Positions 4,757 to 10,120 of a stretch of 21,121 nt of DNA are shown in pieces; position 1 is the stretch's first letter, and each line of letters opens with the position of its first letter. The stretch spans positions 1 to 21,121 of IMG/VR virus record IMGVR_UViG_3300025102_000355, one strand, 5' to 3'. The position numbers were made by a program, and so were the translations under genes. Source of the DNA: a virus. The notes below the pieces were generated by a model. The model did no database searches and was not told the DNA's origin. It saw nothing but the letters and a program-made list of their open reading frames with translations.

Positions 4757-4903
4757 CATGTTTTGATAGTAAGTGCTCTCACACTTGTAGTAAATTCGTA
4801 ATTGAATGAACTTTGGATCTTTGTATTCAGTTTGTTTTGGTTTGCAGTATTGTCTATAAGGATTACGGTGGATTAAAATGTGATCGTATTTGTTTGGGGT
4901 CAT
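4748..4903 (-). CDS. Basic tyrosine-rich small protein, 51 aa
   Basis: Begins MTPNKYDHILIHRNPYRQYC and continues KPKQTEYKDPKFIQLRIYYK. It has two cysteines and eight tyrosines. The start is the only suitable ATG and lies at the base of an 8-bp hairpin (4904-4923). It is the last gene before the terminator at 4711-4736. No family recognised. Confidence 0.55.
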   Translation of the reverse strand: MTPNKYDHILIHRNPYRQYCKPKQTEYKDPKFIQLRIYYKCESTYYQNMDS

Positions 4904-4923
4904 AAACTACCTAAAGGCAGTTT
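4904..4923 (-). promoter_or_regulatory. Hairpin touching the start codon of the 51-aa gene
   Basis: Minus strand AAACTGCC, loop TTTA, then GGTAGTTT, immediately followed by ATG. It has 8 bp including one G-T pair. The only purine-rich ribosome-site candidate (AGG) lies in the loop and 3' arm, so the structure could limit translation. Inference from folding by eye. Confidence 0.4.
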
Positions 4924-4933
4924 ATATATCACA

Positions 4934-5161
4934 TCAATCGTCGTAAATTAAACACTCAGGTTCTGATGGATTTTGATCACAATAAAGTTCTAAGAAAGAT
5001 GGATCATGATGATCACCACTCTCAATTTCCTCTTTGTGATGCTCTGCATACTCTTCTAAGTCATGCAGTTCTCCTTCAATATGACGACGCATTTGTGGAG
5101 ATACTGTAGGATCATGAAGGATTTCTTTATCCTTCTCAATGTGTTTTTCTATACTTTCCAT
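4934..5161 (-). CDS. cp12: CP12, Calvin-cycle inhibitor (phage auxiliary metabolic gene), 75 aa
   Basis: The C-terminus FLELYCDQNPSEPECLIYDD carries the CP12 Cys pair, here C61 and C70 (C-x8-C), and the acidic YDD end. The ELHDLEEYAEHH stretch (31-42) corresponds to the helical core of host CP12. Host CP12 binds phosphoribulokinase and GAPDH in an oxidised complex and switches off carbon fixation. Phage copies are known to redirect carbon flow toward the pentose phosphate pathway and nucleotide synthesis during infection. The N-terminal half (MESIEKHIEKDKEILHDPTV) lacks the second Cys pair found in full host CP12, so only the GAPDH-binding half can be redox-controlled. It lies in a run of small genes; a TCTAAATA motif is 27 nt upstream. 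Confidence 0.87.
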   Translation of the reverse strand: MESIEKHIEKDKEILHDPTVSPQMRRHIEGELHDLEEYAEHHKEEIESGDHHDPSFLELYCDQNPSEPECLIYDD

Positions 5162-5187
5162 TTACAAATTCTGTAAAGCGATGTTAC

Positions 5188-5195
5188 TATTTAGA
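5188..5195 (-). promoter_or_regulatory. Weak late-promoter-like motif before cp12
   Basis: TCTAAATA on the minus strand, one base off the T4 late octamer TATAAATA, 27 nt before the cp12 ATG. It could be chance in AT-rich DNA. Confidence 0.25.
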
Positions 5196-5197
5196 TC

Positions 5198-5383
5198 TCA
5201 ATCCTCTAAAGGACCACCCGTTCTCCAGTGTTTACCGGCACCTTTCAAGCGAGAAACCAATTCTTCAGCAAACGCTTCCATCTTTTCAGGATGAATTTGC
5301 TGTATTCCTGCATCTTTCACAGCATTTTCAATACTAGAGACTTCATTTTTATTGAGTTTAGGTGCTTTGGATGGCAGTGTCAT
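5198..5383 (-). CDS. Small hypothetical protein, 61 aa
   Basis: Begins MTLPSKAPKLNKNEVSSIEN and contains helical segments HPEKMEAFAEELVSRLKGAG. The start is the ATG at 5381-5383 because AGGAGA lies 6 nt upstream; the longer frame would begin at GTG without such a site. A TAAAAT hexamer (5404-5409) lies 21 nt before the ATG. Directly upstream of cp12. Function unknown. Confidence 0.7.
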   Translation of the reverse strand: MTLPSKAPKLNKNEVSSIENAVKDAGIQQIHPEKMEAFAEELVSRLKGAGKHWRTGGPLED

Positions 5384-5436
5384 GGGTTTCTCCTGTTTTC
5401 GGTATTTTAGGGTATCCACACAAAATAATTAGATAT

Positions 5437-5601
5437 TTAAGGTTTTCTTTGGGATTGAGTTATGGGAGTCAGGGGTTCAATAGAGTCCATTTCATTCCAA
5501 ATGGTTTCAAAATCATCCTGAGTCCAAGTTTCGTATGCTTCTAAATCACTCCAAAAATCTTCCCAATCTTTGGCGGAATCAGTCACATCTTTGATTGCCA
5601 T
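5437..5601 (-). CDS. Acidic aromatic small protein, 54 aa
   Basis: Begins MAIKDVTDSAKDWEDFWSDL and is rich in Trp, Asp and Glu (EAYETWTQDDFETIWNEM), ending basic (QSQRKP). The ATG at 5599-5601 has a strong GGAGG 6 nt upstream, inside the end of the preceding gene, with which it overlaps by 23 nt in another frame. Highly acidic small phage proteins often bind host proteins; no specific family is seen. Confidence 0.65.
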   Translation of the reverse strand: MAIKDVTDSAKDWEDFWSDLEAYETWTQDDFETIWNEMDSIEPLTPITQSQRKP

Positions 5602-5752
5602 CAAAATCCTCCATAAGTGCCTGCTCTAGTATAGACTCGATTTCTTTGGATGTCATCCCATTCAAAAAATTCCACTGCGGATCTTCCTTATCCCATTCAA
5701 GGGTGAATGTACCGTCTTCATTTTGATTTACTTTTAGACTGTCAACACTCAT
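5579..5752 (-). CDS. Conserved-type small protein, 57 aa
   Basis: Begins MSVDSLKVNQNEDGTFTLEW and continues DKEDPQWNFLNGMTSKEIES, a beta-hairpin followed by a helix. I recall similar short proteins in many cyanophage genomes (not searched). The last 23 nt overlap the next gene and contain its ribosome-binding site. Its own start overlaps the upstream gene by 11 nt. Function unknown. Confidence 0.7.
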   Translation of the reverse strand: MSVDSLKVNQNEDGTFTLEWDKEDPQWNFLNGMTSKEIESILEQALMEDFDGNQRCD

Positions 5753-5921
5753 CTTTCTTAAACTGTTTACGACATTTTTTTAGTTCTTTAAGTTCATTCT
5801 TAATCATTTGATAGGAATCTTCTGGAGAGATTTTTCTTCCCATTTCCATGGCAATTACAAACTCAACTCTTGTTCCAAAATGTTTTAGTGCTTCTTCAAA
5901 ACAATTAAGTTCCTCATACAT
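5742..5921 (-). CDS. Small helical protein, 59 aa
   Basis: Begins MYEELNCFEEALKHFGTRVE and ends in a lysine-rich helix (KNELKELKKCRKQFKKDEC) with coiled-coil character. The ATG (5919-5921) overlaps the TGA of the preceding gene as TGATG. Both ends overlap neighbours, consistent with an operon gene. Function unknown. Confidence 0.65.
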   Translation of the reverse strand: MYEELNCFEEALKHFGTRVEFVIAMEMGRKISPEDSYQMIKNELKELKKCRKQFKKDEC

Positions 5922-6172
5922 CAGAGATCTACCCTAGAACCACTGCCATCTATAACACGAACACTGTCCTGTGGCCAACCTTCCTGTTCACATTTAAGGT
6001 GCCATCGTGTCATCGTAATGACATTATCTCTAACGGCACCTGTCAACATTTGACGACCTTTAACTGTCATTGAAGAAAATAGTCCGAATCTTGTCTCCCA
6101 AACATAGAAACAATCATCAAATAATTCTGCACCGTCAGGTACAATTATTTCATCAGTTGCTGTCTGAATCAT
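5921..6172 (-). CDS. Conserved-type hypothetical protein, 83 aa
   Basis: Begins MIQTATDEIIVPDGAELFDD, followed by CFYVWETRFGLFSSMTVKGR and MTRWHLKCEQEGWPQDSVRV. This pattern matches a small unknown protein I remember from numerous T4-like cyanophages. The start ATG (6170-6172) has AGAGG upstream; a longer frame would need GTG. It overlaps the upstream gene by 20 nt. Function unknown. Confidence 0.75.
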   Translation of the reverse strand: MIQTATDEIIVPDGAELFDDCFYVWETRFGLFSSMTVKGRQMLTGAVRDNVITMTRWHLKCEQEGWPQDSVRVIDGSGSRVDL

Positions 6173-6335
6173 CACTAACCTCTGGTTCTGGTACTGGAAG
6201 TGTAACACCAGTTTGTGTCAGATATTCAATAGCACCAGTTACTTTGTAAAGTGTTTCTCTTGTGCGCTCTAAAGACCTAGTAAGTTCTTCTCTTTGATTG
6301 AGAAGATTGCTAAGGTGTTCTTGTTGCTCAGTCAT
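6153..6335 (-). CDS. Coiled-coil small protein, 60 aa
   Basis: Begins MTEQQEHLSNLLNQREELTR. A heptad-like helix over about residues 3-35 is followed by AIEYLTQTGVTLPVPEPE and an acidic tail ending SDDSDSN. The ATG at 6333-6335 was chosen because GAGGAAAA lies about 7 nt upstream. The helix-plus-TLP-tail layout resembles a common cyanophage unknown. Probably oligomeric; partner unknown. Confidence 0.72.
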   Translation of the reverse strand: MTEQQEHLSNLLNQREELTRSLERTRETLYKVTGAIEYLTQTGVTLPVPEPEVSDDSDSN

Positions 6336-6376
6336 CGTTGTTTTCCTCTTTTTTGTTAAATGCAAATTATCTTTTA

Positions 6377-6670
6377 TTAAAGATTATATGCCGCCCACTG
6401 ATCATTGGAATAAATTGCCACAGTTCCGGGCGGTGAATCCTCTGAAGATGTTAAAGTTGGTGCTCCATCTTCATTAACTTTTTTCTTAAATCCAAATGGA
6501 CCTTCTTTATCATCTAAAGCAAGTTTGAGTGCGATACTACCAACTGCTTCCATCACTTTCAGAATGTCTTCTGTTTTGGCATTTTCGCCAAGTTCTTTTG
6601 CGATGTACCAATACTTAGGCCAAAAAGTTTCTCCTGCTTTTTGATAGTCTTCAAGTGTAAGTAGTTTCAT
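6377..6670 (-). CDS. Conserved-type hypothetical protein, 97 aa
   Basis: Begins MKLLTLEDYQKAGETFWPKY, followed by a helical middle (TEDILKVMEAVGSIALKLAL) and EGPFGFKKKV. From memory the opening and GPFGF motif recur in cyanophage genomes. The ATG overlaps the upstream stop as ATGA (6667-6670). No catalytic motif or membrane helix. Function unknown. Confidence 0.75.
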   Translation of the reverse strand: MKLLTLEDYQKAGETFWPKYWYIAKELGENAKTEDILKVMEAVGSIALKLALDDKEGPFGFKKKVNEDGAPTLTSSEDSPPGTVAIYSNDQWAAYNL

Positions 6671-6858
6671 TTTTCTATAGAATCAGTTGTAGGTCTCTGT
6701 TTTGGTCTCTTTAACTCAGGATGTGGAGCATACAGTGGTCCTTGATAATTTCCTGCAAATACAGGTTTATTAAGTTTTTTGAGTGCTTCAACAAGTTCTG
6801 GAGTTTCATCCCACTCAAAAGTGTCACCACTTTTATTAGTAAATTTTTTGGTAGTCAT
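6667..6858 (-). CDS. Small hypothetical protein, 63 aa
   Basis: Begins MTTKKFTNKSGDTFEWDETP and ends in a proline/lysine-rich tail (APHPELKRPKQRPTTDSIEK). The start overlaps the preceding stop (6855-6858, ATGA) and the stop overlaps the next start. Probably soluble; unknown role. Confidence 0.68.
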   Translation of the reverse strand: MTTKKFTNKSGDTFEWDETPELVEALKKLNKPVFAGNYQGPLYAPHPELKRPKQRPTTDSIEK

Positions 6859-7001
6859 GATACACTGTTTCTAGCATTTTTTAGTGTGGTAAGCAAGTGC
6901 ATGTTACCATGAAAGTATCCTAGCACAACAACGCTGAATGTGACAAGTAAAACAAATACAAATGATATTACATTTGCCCATGGTGTTTTATCGTCAAGCA
7001 T
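6855..7001 (-). CDS. Small single-span membrane protein, 48 aa
   Basis: Begins MLDDKTPWANVISFVFVLLV, followed by TFSVVVLGYF. A membrane helix covers about residues 10-31, with an acidic N-terminus and a C-terminus ending KNARNSVS. Start at 6999-7001, overlapping the upstream gene by 8 nt; stop coupled to the next gene by ATGA. Probably an inner or thylakoid membrane protein. Function unknown. Confidence 0.68.
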   Translation of the reverse strand: MLDDKTPWANVISFVFVLLVTFSVVVLGYFHGNMHLLTTLKNARNSVS

Positions 7002-7188
7002 TGAATCGCGAATACAAGTCGTCTAATTTTTTATACTCATCCAGAGATGCAACCATTTTGTCATTCAGGATGTCCATAATATCTGTGTAGATAGTGTCTA
7101 CCTCCACATAATCATCAAAATACGCATCTAAAGCCTCTTTTAGGTATCTTTTACGATGCCATTCAGGCGAATAAGGTTTGTAGTCCAT
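6994..7188 (-). CDS. Conserved-type small protein, 64 aa
   Basis: Begins MDYKPYSPEWHRKRYLKEAL, then an acidic helical region (DAYFDDYVEVDTIYTDIMDI). The opening is one I associate with cyanophage small-gene clusters (memory only). It is the first gene after the well-formed promoter at 7210-7238, giving a leader of about 15 nt. Function unknown. Confidence 0.75.
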   Translation of the reverse strand: MDYKPYSPEWHRKRYLKEALDAYFDDYVEVDTIYTDIMDILNDKMVASLDEYKKLDDLYSRFNA

Positions 7189-7209
7189 GATGCAATTTTA
7201 TTATGATGT

Positions 7210-7238
7210 AGTATAGCACTATCTATTCTTTGGGTCAA
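7210..7238 (-). promoter_or_regulatory. Sigma70-type promoter with extended -10
   Basis: TTGACC (7233-7238), a 17-nt spacer, then TGC-TATACT with the hexamer at 7210-7215. Five of six matches at each hexamer plus the TGn extension. It overlaps the end of the upstream gene and should drive the 6994-7188 gene and those after it, probably early using host sigma factor. Confidence 0.75.
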
Positions 7239-7449
7239 GTCCCATATCTTCAAGATACTTTATCCACCAGTCCTGATCCTTAATATATCTCCAATTAGGA
7301 ACAGGTAAATTATTTTCTACCACGTAATACTGATAGAGTGCATCATCTATAATCTGTGCGACTTGTAAATTCTTCTTCCTCCTCATCAACGTCTGCATAT
7401 GGGTTTTCCACATATGGTCCATGTGGTTTTCTGGATTCTGCTCTGACAT
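7219..7449 (-). CDS. Conserved-type small protein, 76 aa
   Basis: Begins MSEQNPENHMDHMWKTHMQT. It has a basic stretch (LMRRKKNLQVAQ), then ALYQYYVVENNLPVPNWR and DQDWWIKYLEDMG. The YYVVENNLPVP and WW segments look like a family I recall from cyanophages. The ATG at 7447-7449 is used because the longer frame opens with TTG. Its first 107 nt overlap the membrane-protein gene at 7343-7552 in another frame; the start could be later (MDHMWKTHM) with a shorter overlap. Function unknown. Confidence 0.7.
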   Translation of the reverse strand: MSEQNPENHMDHMWKTHMQTLMRRKKNLQVAQIIDDALYQYYVVENNLPVPNWRYIKDQDWWIKYLEDMGLDPKNR

Positions 7450-7552
7450 AATTCTGTTCGTCGTTAACAGCGGCAATCCATAATGAGAGTTTCATTACTA
7501 TCCAAATTACTGCAATAGGAGAAAAACAAGCAATAAGGATTACAGGGTTCAT
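7343..7552 (-). CDS. Small membrane protein with acidic tail, 69 aa
   Basis: Begins MNPVILIACFSPIAVIWIVM, with a membrane helix over about residues 2-28. A cytosolic part follows (KPHGPYVENPYADVDEEEEE), ending FTSRTDYR. The start overlaps the glutaredoxin-like gene's stop as ATGA (7549-7552). The tail is encoded in DNA shared with the next gene in another frame. Function unknown. Confidence 0.7.
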   Translation of the reverse strand: MNPVILIACFSPIAVIWIVMKLSLWIAAVNDEQNYVRAESRKPHGPYVENPYADVDEEEEEFTSRTDYR

Positions 7553-7785
7553 AGTAGATTATTCTCTTGAAAGTAGTGTAAAGTATCTTTTAATCCACCA
7601 ATATGTTTATATCCAATAGCAACTTGTGGATATTCTGCTTCTTCACCAAATTCTGATACAAATGATCTCTCTGTAAAATGATTACCAAGTTTGTATTCTT
7701 GAATTTGAACTTTGAGTGTTTCTAAAAGCGTCTTAGCACGTTCACACTCTTGATTTCCATTTGAATATAAAACTATTGGTCCCAT
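7549..7785 (-). CDS. Glutaredoxin-like protein, 78 aa
   Basis: Thioredoxin-fold features: strand IVLYS (4-8), active-site loop GNQEC with C14, helix ERAKTLLETL, cis-proline segment YPQVAIG (52-58) and HIGGLKD (61-67), the glutathione-binding GG. Glutaredoxins reduce disulfides with glutathione and can support ribonucleotide reductase during phage DNA synthesis. The usual CPYC is NQEC here, so the normal nucleophilic first Cys is missing and only the second remains. Start at 7783-7785, overlapping the upstream stop as TAATG. The fold assignment is firm; redox activity is less so. Confidence 0.82.
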   Translation of the reverse strand: MGPIVLYSNGNQECERAKTLLETLKVQIQEYKLGNHFTERSFVSEFGEEAEYPQVAIGYKHIGGLKDTLHYFQENNLL

Positions 7786-7949
7786 TAGGTGTTCTCCTTG
7801 TATTCGATTACAATTTTATTACTTAATTCACCAGATTGTTCATAGATATTCCAGTGAGTTAGTTTTCCACCAAGCAATTTTGCCGCATTTTTTAGAAGTT
7901 GATTAGCAATAGTTTTGTCAGTTACTTTAATCACGTTGTCTCCAATCAT
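7785..7949 (-). CDS. Small hypothetical protein, 54 aa
   Basis: Begins MIGDNVIKVTDKTIANQLLK and continues NAAKLLGGKLTHWNIYEQSG, with a helix then strands ending in KIVIEYKENT. The ATG start (7947-7949) is chosen over a TTG nine codons upstream. It overlaps the preceding gene by 23 nt and the glutaredoxin-like gene by 1 nt. Function unknown. Confidence 0.6.
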   Translation of the reverse strand: MIGDNVIKVTDKTIANQLLKNAAKLLGGKLTHWNIYEQSGELSNKIVIEYKENT

Positions 7950-8244
7950 CAGGTTTGTCACGTTGAAACCAATCAACTATTTCATCAGCACCATCAAACC
8001 CCATTTTATGATTGGACGGGTCGGGGTCACCTAATCCCATCCTATTCATAAAATCATCCATGCTACCTTCCTGAATATCAGGATTTGCAGCAGTTCGACG
8101 TGCTTTTCTTAACCACTCACGAGCGGTAGTATTTGCTTTGGACAACTTCTCTGCCCAGATCATGTCTTCAAGTTTTACCTCTTCATCATTAGCAATACGT
8201 TTGCAAATAAACTCCAACCGAAGTCGGTATTGTGTAGATAACAT
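7927..8244 (-). CDS. Conserved-type hypothetical protein, 105 aa
   Basis: Begins MLSTQYRLRLEFICKRIAND, has a basic helical region (about 38-52, NTTAREWLRKARRTAANPDI), then an acidic C-terminus (DDFMNRMGLGDPDPSNH, ADEIVDWFQRD). The charge split suggests an adaptor protein, but no family motif is clear. A late-type octamer GATAAATA (8266-8273) lies 22 nt before the ATG, so late transcription is predicted. Confidence 0.75.
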   Translation of the reverse strand: MLSTQYRLRLEFICKRIANDEEVKLEDMIWAEKLSKANTTAREWLRKARRTAANPDIQEGSMDDFMNRMGLGDPDPSNHKMGFDGADEIVDWFQRDKPDDWRQRD

Positions 8245-8265
8245 TAGTTTGACACAATCTACAGA

Positions 8266-8273
8266 TATTTATC
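8266..8273 (-). promoter_or_regulatory. T4-like late promoter octamer (GATAAATA)
   Basis: Seven of eight matches to TATAAATA, 22 nt before the ATG at 8242-8244. The TAA stop of the upstream gene (8269-8271) lies inside the octamer. Confidence 0.65.
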
Positions 8274-8448
8274 CAAACTCCTGATTTCTTTTAGTATCAA
8301 GATATTCAATAATTTCAGTTCGCCACTCCATCAATTCGTTGTAACATTCCTGATTGTGAGCGCACTGACGGAGTTGATGATCTGGTTTTAGTACACTTTC
8401 ATAAAAGAGACCAAGAGCATCACGACGTTTTTCGCTTTTTCCGGACAT
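8269..8448 (-). CDS. Small hypothetical protein, 59 aa
   Basis: Begins MSGKSEKRRDALGLFYESVL, then KPDHQLRQCAHNQECYNELM. It is helical, with two cysteines in an HN/CY context. The ATG at 8446-8448 has AAGGAG 6 nt upstream, so the longer frame starting far upstream is rejected. It overlaps the preceding gene by 29 nt. Function unknown. Confidence 0.7.
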   Translation of the reverse strand: MSGKSEKRRDALGLFYESVLKPDHQLRQCAHNQECYNELMEWRTEIIEYLDTKRNQEFG

Positions 8449-8686
8449 TAGAACTCCTTGATTTGCGTTTCTTTGTTTTGAGTTGGTTGTTAATGAAGTC
8501 AACTGCTTGATTGTATGTATTGAGAGTTGTAACTTGGGTTCCTTGGTGAATAATAACATATTTTTTACTATTACCAAGGGGAATGGCAGCCCACATACCA
8601 TCATTAGTAACGTAACCTAATGGATTTTTAGGTTTTGGGTCAAGAATGGATGGAAAGGGGATGAATGGTTTTAGAAATTTGCTCAA
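8420..8686 (-). CDS. Conserved-type hypothetical protein, 88 aa
   Basis: Begins MSKFLKPFIPFPSILDPKPK, followed by NPLGYVTNDGMWAAIPLGNS and KYVIIHQGTQVTTLNTY, a beta-rich domain. It ends in a strongly basic tail (KTKKRKSRSSNVRKKRKTS) that may bind nucleic acid. The ATG overlaps the upstream stop (ATGA, 8683-8686). The first 50 residues resemble a recurrent cyanophage unknown (memory). Function unknown. Confidence 0.76.
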   Translation of the reverse strand: MSKFLKPFIPFPSILDPKPKNPLGYVTNDGMWAAIPLGNSKKYVIIHQGTQVTTLNTYNQAVDFINNQLKTKKRKSRSSNVRKKRKTS

Positions 8687-8823
8687 AATACTGCGGTCAC
8701 ACTAATTACAGTGGCACCAGGATTTCGTGCTAATGCCACTTCTTTGGCATCTTCATAGTCATTTGCAATAACGATTTCGTCAAAGACTTTGCCGACTTTG
8801 AACAGTTGAACTCGAACTTTCAT
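8683..8823 (-). CDS. Small conserved-type protein, 46 aa
   Basis: Begins MKVRVQLFKVGKVFDEIVIA, then NDYEDAKEVALARNPGATVI: a beta-beta-alpha-beta pattern, compact and cysteine-free. Starts 2 nt after the helicase stop and couples to the next gene by ATGA. I recall near-identical short proteins in cyanophages. Probably co-expressed with the helicase. Confidence 0.7.
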   Translation of the reverse strand: MKVRVQLFKVGKVFDEIVIANDYEDAKEVALARNPGATVISVTAVF

Positions 8824-8825
8824 GA

Positions 8826-9995
8826 TTAGCGACGGATAGTAGAAATGGCGGGTTGACCCTGTTCAAATACAGTGTCTACCACTGTCTGAACGGACCTGGC
8901 GGTGCCTATGCCCACTTTATCATAGACAGGCACACAAACCAAGCCAAAGGTCTTGTGACGGTTTCCTAAGCGGATCACACGTCCAATAGACTGACTGATA
9001 CCGATGTAGTCCATGTTACGCATAAACAGAACTGCTTCCAGTCCCTTGACGTTGATACCTTCAGAAAGGATACTATGGTGCATGACAACAAAACGAGTGT
9101 CATCAGTGCCCCACTGGTTCAGAGTTTTGAAGAACTCTTCACGGGACACTTTCTTACCGTTGATGATAGCACCAGTCTTGCTAGTGATATACATCCAGTT
9201 GTATCCACGTTGTTGCAACTCATAGCAGAAGTCGGACTGTGAAACAAGACGCACAATCTGTTTGGTAGAACGTGCAGCAATCAGAATCTTATTGAGCGAG
9301 TTTGCATCAATAGTATCCAAAAGGTTTCTCTCATCAGACTGCTTGAAATCACCCTGAGGTAATTCCTGAACCACAACCTTTGGAGGAAGAATATAACCTT
9401 CCTCAACCAGTTTAGGTGCAGGAACACTACAAATTACCTGACCATAAACCTCAGCATCATTCATTCCTGGTTTGAAGATGGTAAGAGAATGCTTAGGAGT
9501 AGCAGTAAAAAAGTAGCAACGATCAGCATCGTGAGAGAAATGTTCTGTAGCAGGGAAGAAGTTGCGTTGCACACTGTTGTGTGCCTCATCAAAGTAAATG
9601 GTGTTCACCTCAATATCTGCTTCTTTGATACGATGCAAAGAATGATATGTGGTAAAGATGATGCAATTTTCACCTGCTGTGCGAGCAACATTAGCAAACA
9701 AGTGAATTTTCTCAGGATTGGTAGTGTGAAAATACTCAACATCGCCACTATGAACGTGCATAATGTGAGTGTAAGTATCTGACAACACTTCAAGGAACTC
9801 TTTACAGAGTTGTTCTGCCAGCAGAATACGAGGAGCAACTACAACAATAGTTCTGCTATGAAGAAGATCAATACGGGCATCTTCAATCATGCACATAGTC
9901 TTGCCACCACCAGTAGGGATGATGACCTGACCTTTGTCATGCTGTCGCATGGCATCTAATGCTTTGCTTTGGTGAGGACGAAGGGTGACAGTCAT
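8826..9995 (-). CDS. SF2 DEAH-box DNA helicase, 389 aa
   Basis: ATP-dependent nucleic-acid motor. Motif I IPTGGGKT (26-33, Walker A), Ia VVVAPRILLAEQ (51-62), motif II DEAH (136-139), motif III FTATP (163-167), motif V ILSEGINVKGLE (309-320) and motif VI QSIGRVIRLG (335-344). The type III restriction/UvsW-like SF2 arrangement fits branched-DNA remodelling or replication-recombination. At 389 residues it is shorter than the T4 UvsW I recall, so it may be a separate cyanophage helicase; the symbol is left blank. It has its own promoter (TGC-TATAAT at 10017-10025) with a leader of about 15 nt, suggesting early or middle expression. Base composition is more GC-rich than the upstream hydroxylase cluster. 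Confidence 0.9.
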   Translation of the reverse strand: MTVTLRPHQSKALDAMRQHDKGQVIIPTGGGKTMCMIEDARIDLLHSRTIVVVAPRILLAEQLCKEFLEVLSDTYTHIMHVHSGDVEYFHTTNPEKIHLFANVARTAGENCIIFTTYHSLHRIKEADIEVNTIYFDEAHNSVQRNFFPATEHFSHDADRCYFFTATPKHSLTIFKPGMNDAEVYGQVICSVPAPKLVEEGYILPPKVVVQELPQGDFKQSDERNLLDTIDANSLNKILIAARSTKQIVRLVSQSDFCYELQQRGYNWMYITSKTGAIINGKKVSREEFFKTLNQWGTDDTRFVVMHHSILSEGINVKGLEAVLFMRNMDYIGISQSIGRVIRLGNRHKTFGLVCVPVYDKVGIGTARSVQTVVDTVFEQGQPAISTIRR

Positions 9996-10016
9996 CGGGT
10001 TTGGTGTCTTGCAGTT

Positions 10017-10025
10017 ATTATAGCA
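10017..10025 (-). promoter_or_regulatory. Extended -10 promoter for the helicase
   Basis: Perfect TATAAT (10017-10022) with the TGn extension (10023-10025), 22 nt before the helicase ATG. The -35 region is weak, as is usual for extended -10 promoters. Confidence 0.7.
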
Positions 10026-10062
10026 CGTCTCTACCGATGAACCCTATTGTGTTTTAAGCTCA

Positions 10063-10076
10063 TGATGTTCCCATCA
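10063..10076 (-). other. Small hairpin in the helicase upstream region
   Basis: TGATG, loop GGAA (minus strand), CATCA: a 5-bp stem. The 9996-10116 gap otherwise holds the promoter at 10017-10025 and the inverted repeat at 10092-10120. Confidence 0.3.
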
Positions 10077-10091
10077 ACCGCGACAAGGCAC

Positions 10092-10120
10092 AGTCTAAAG
10101 TCTTTTGGGACTTTTGTCAA
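10092..10120 (-). promoter_or_regulatory. Possible promoter with an inverted repeat filling the spacer
   Basis: TTGACA (10115-10120), exactly 17 nt, then TAGACT (10092-10097). The spacer is covered by AAAGTC / GACTTT (10097-10102 and 10109-10114) with a 6-nt loop. The upstream gene's TGA lies inside TTGACA. Could also be a weak terminator, but there is no T-tract. Confidence 0.4.

Noticed and set aside
6383-6388. Perfect TATAAT before the coiled-coil gene
   Set aside because: It is the Tyr-Asn codon pair at the end of the 97-aa gene, 48 nt from the next start and without a -35; it breaks the 22-24 nt spacing seen for other promoters.
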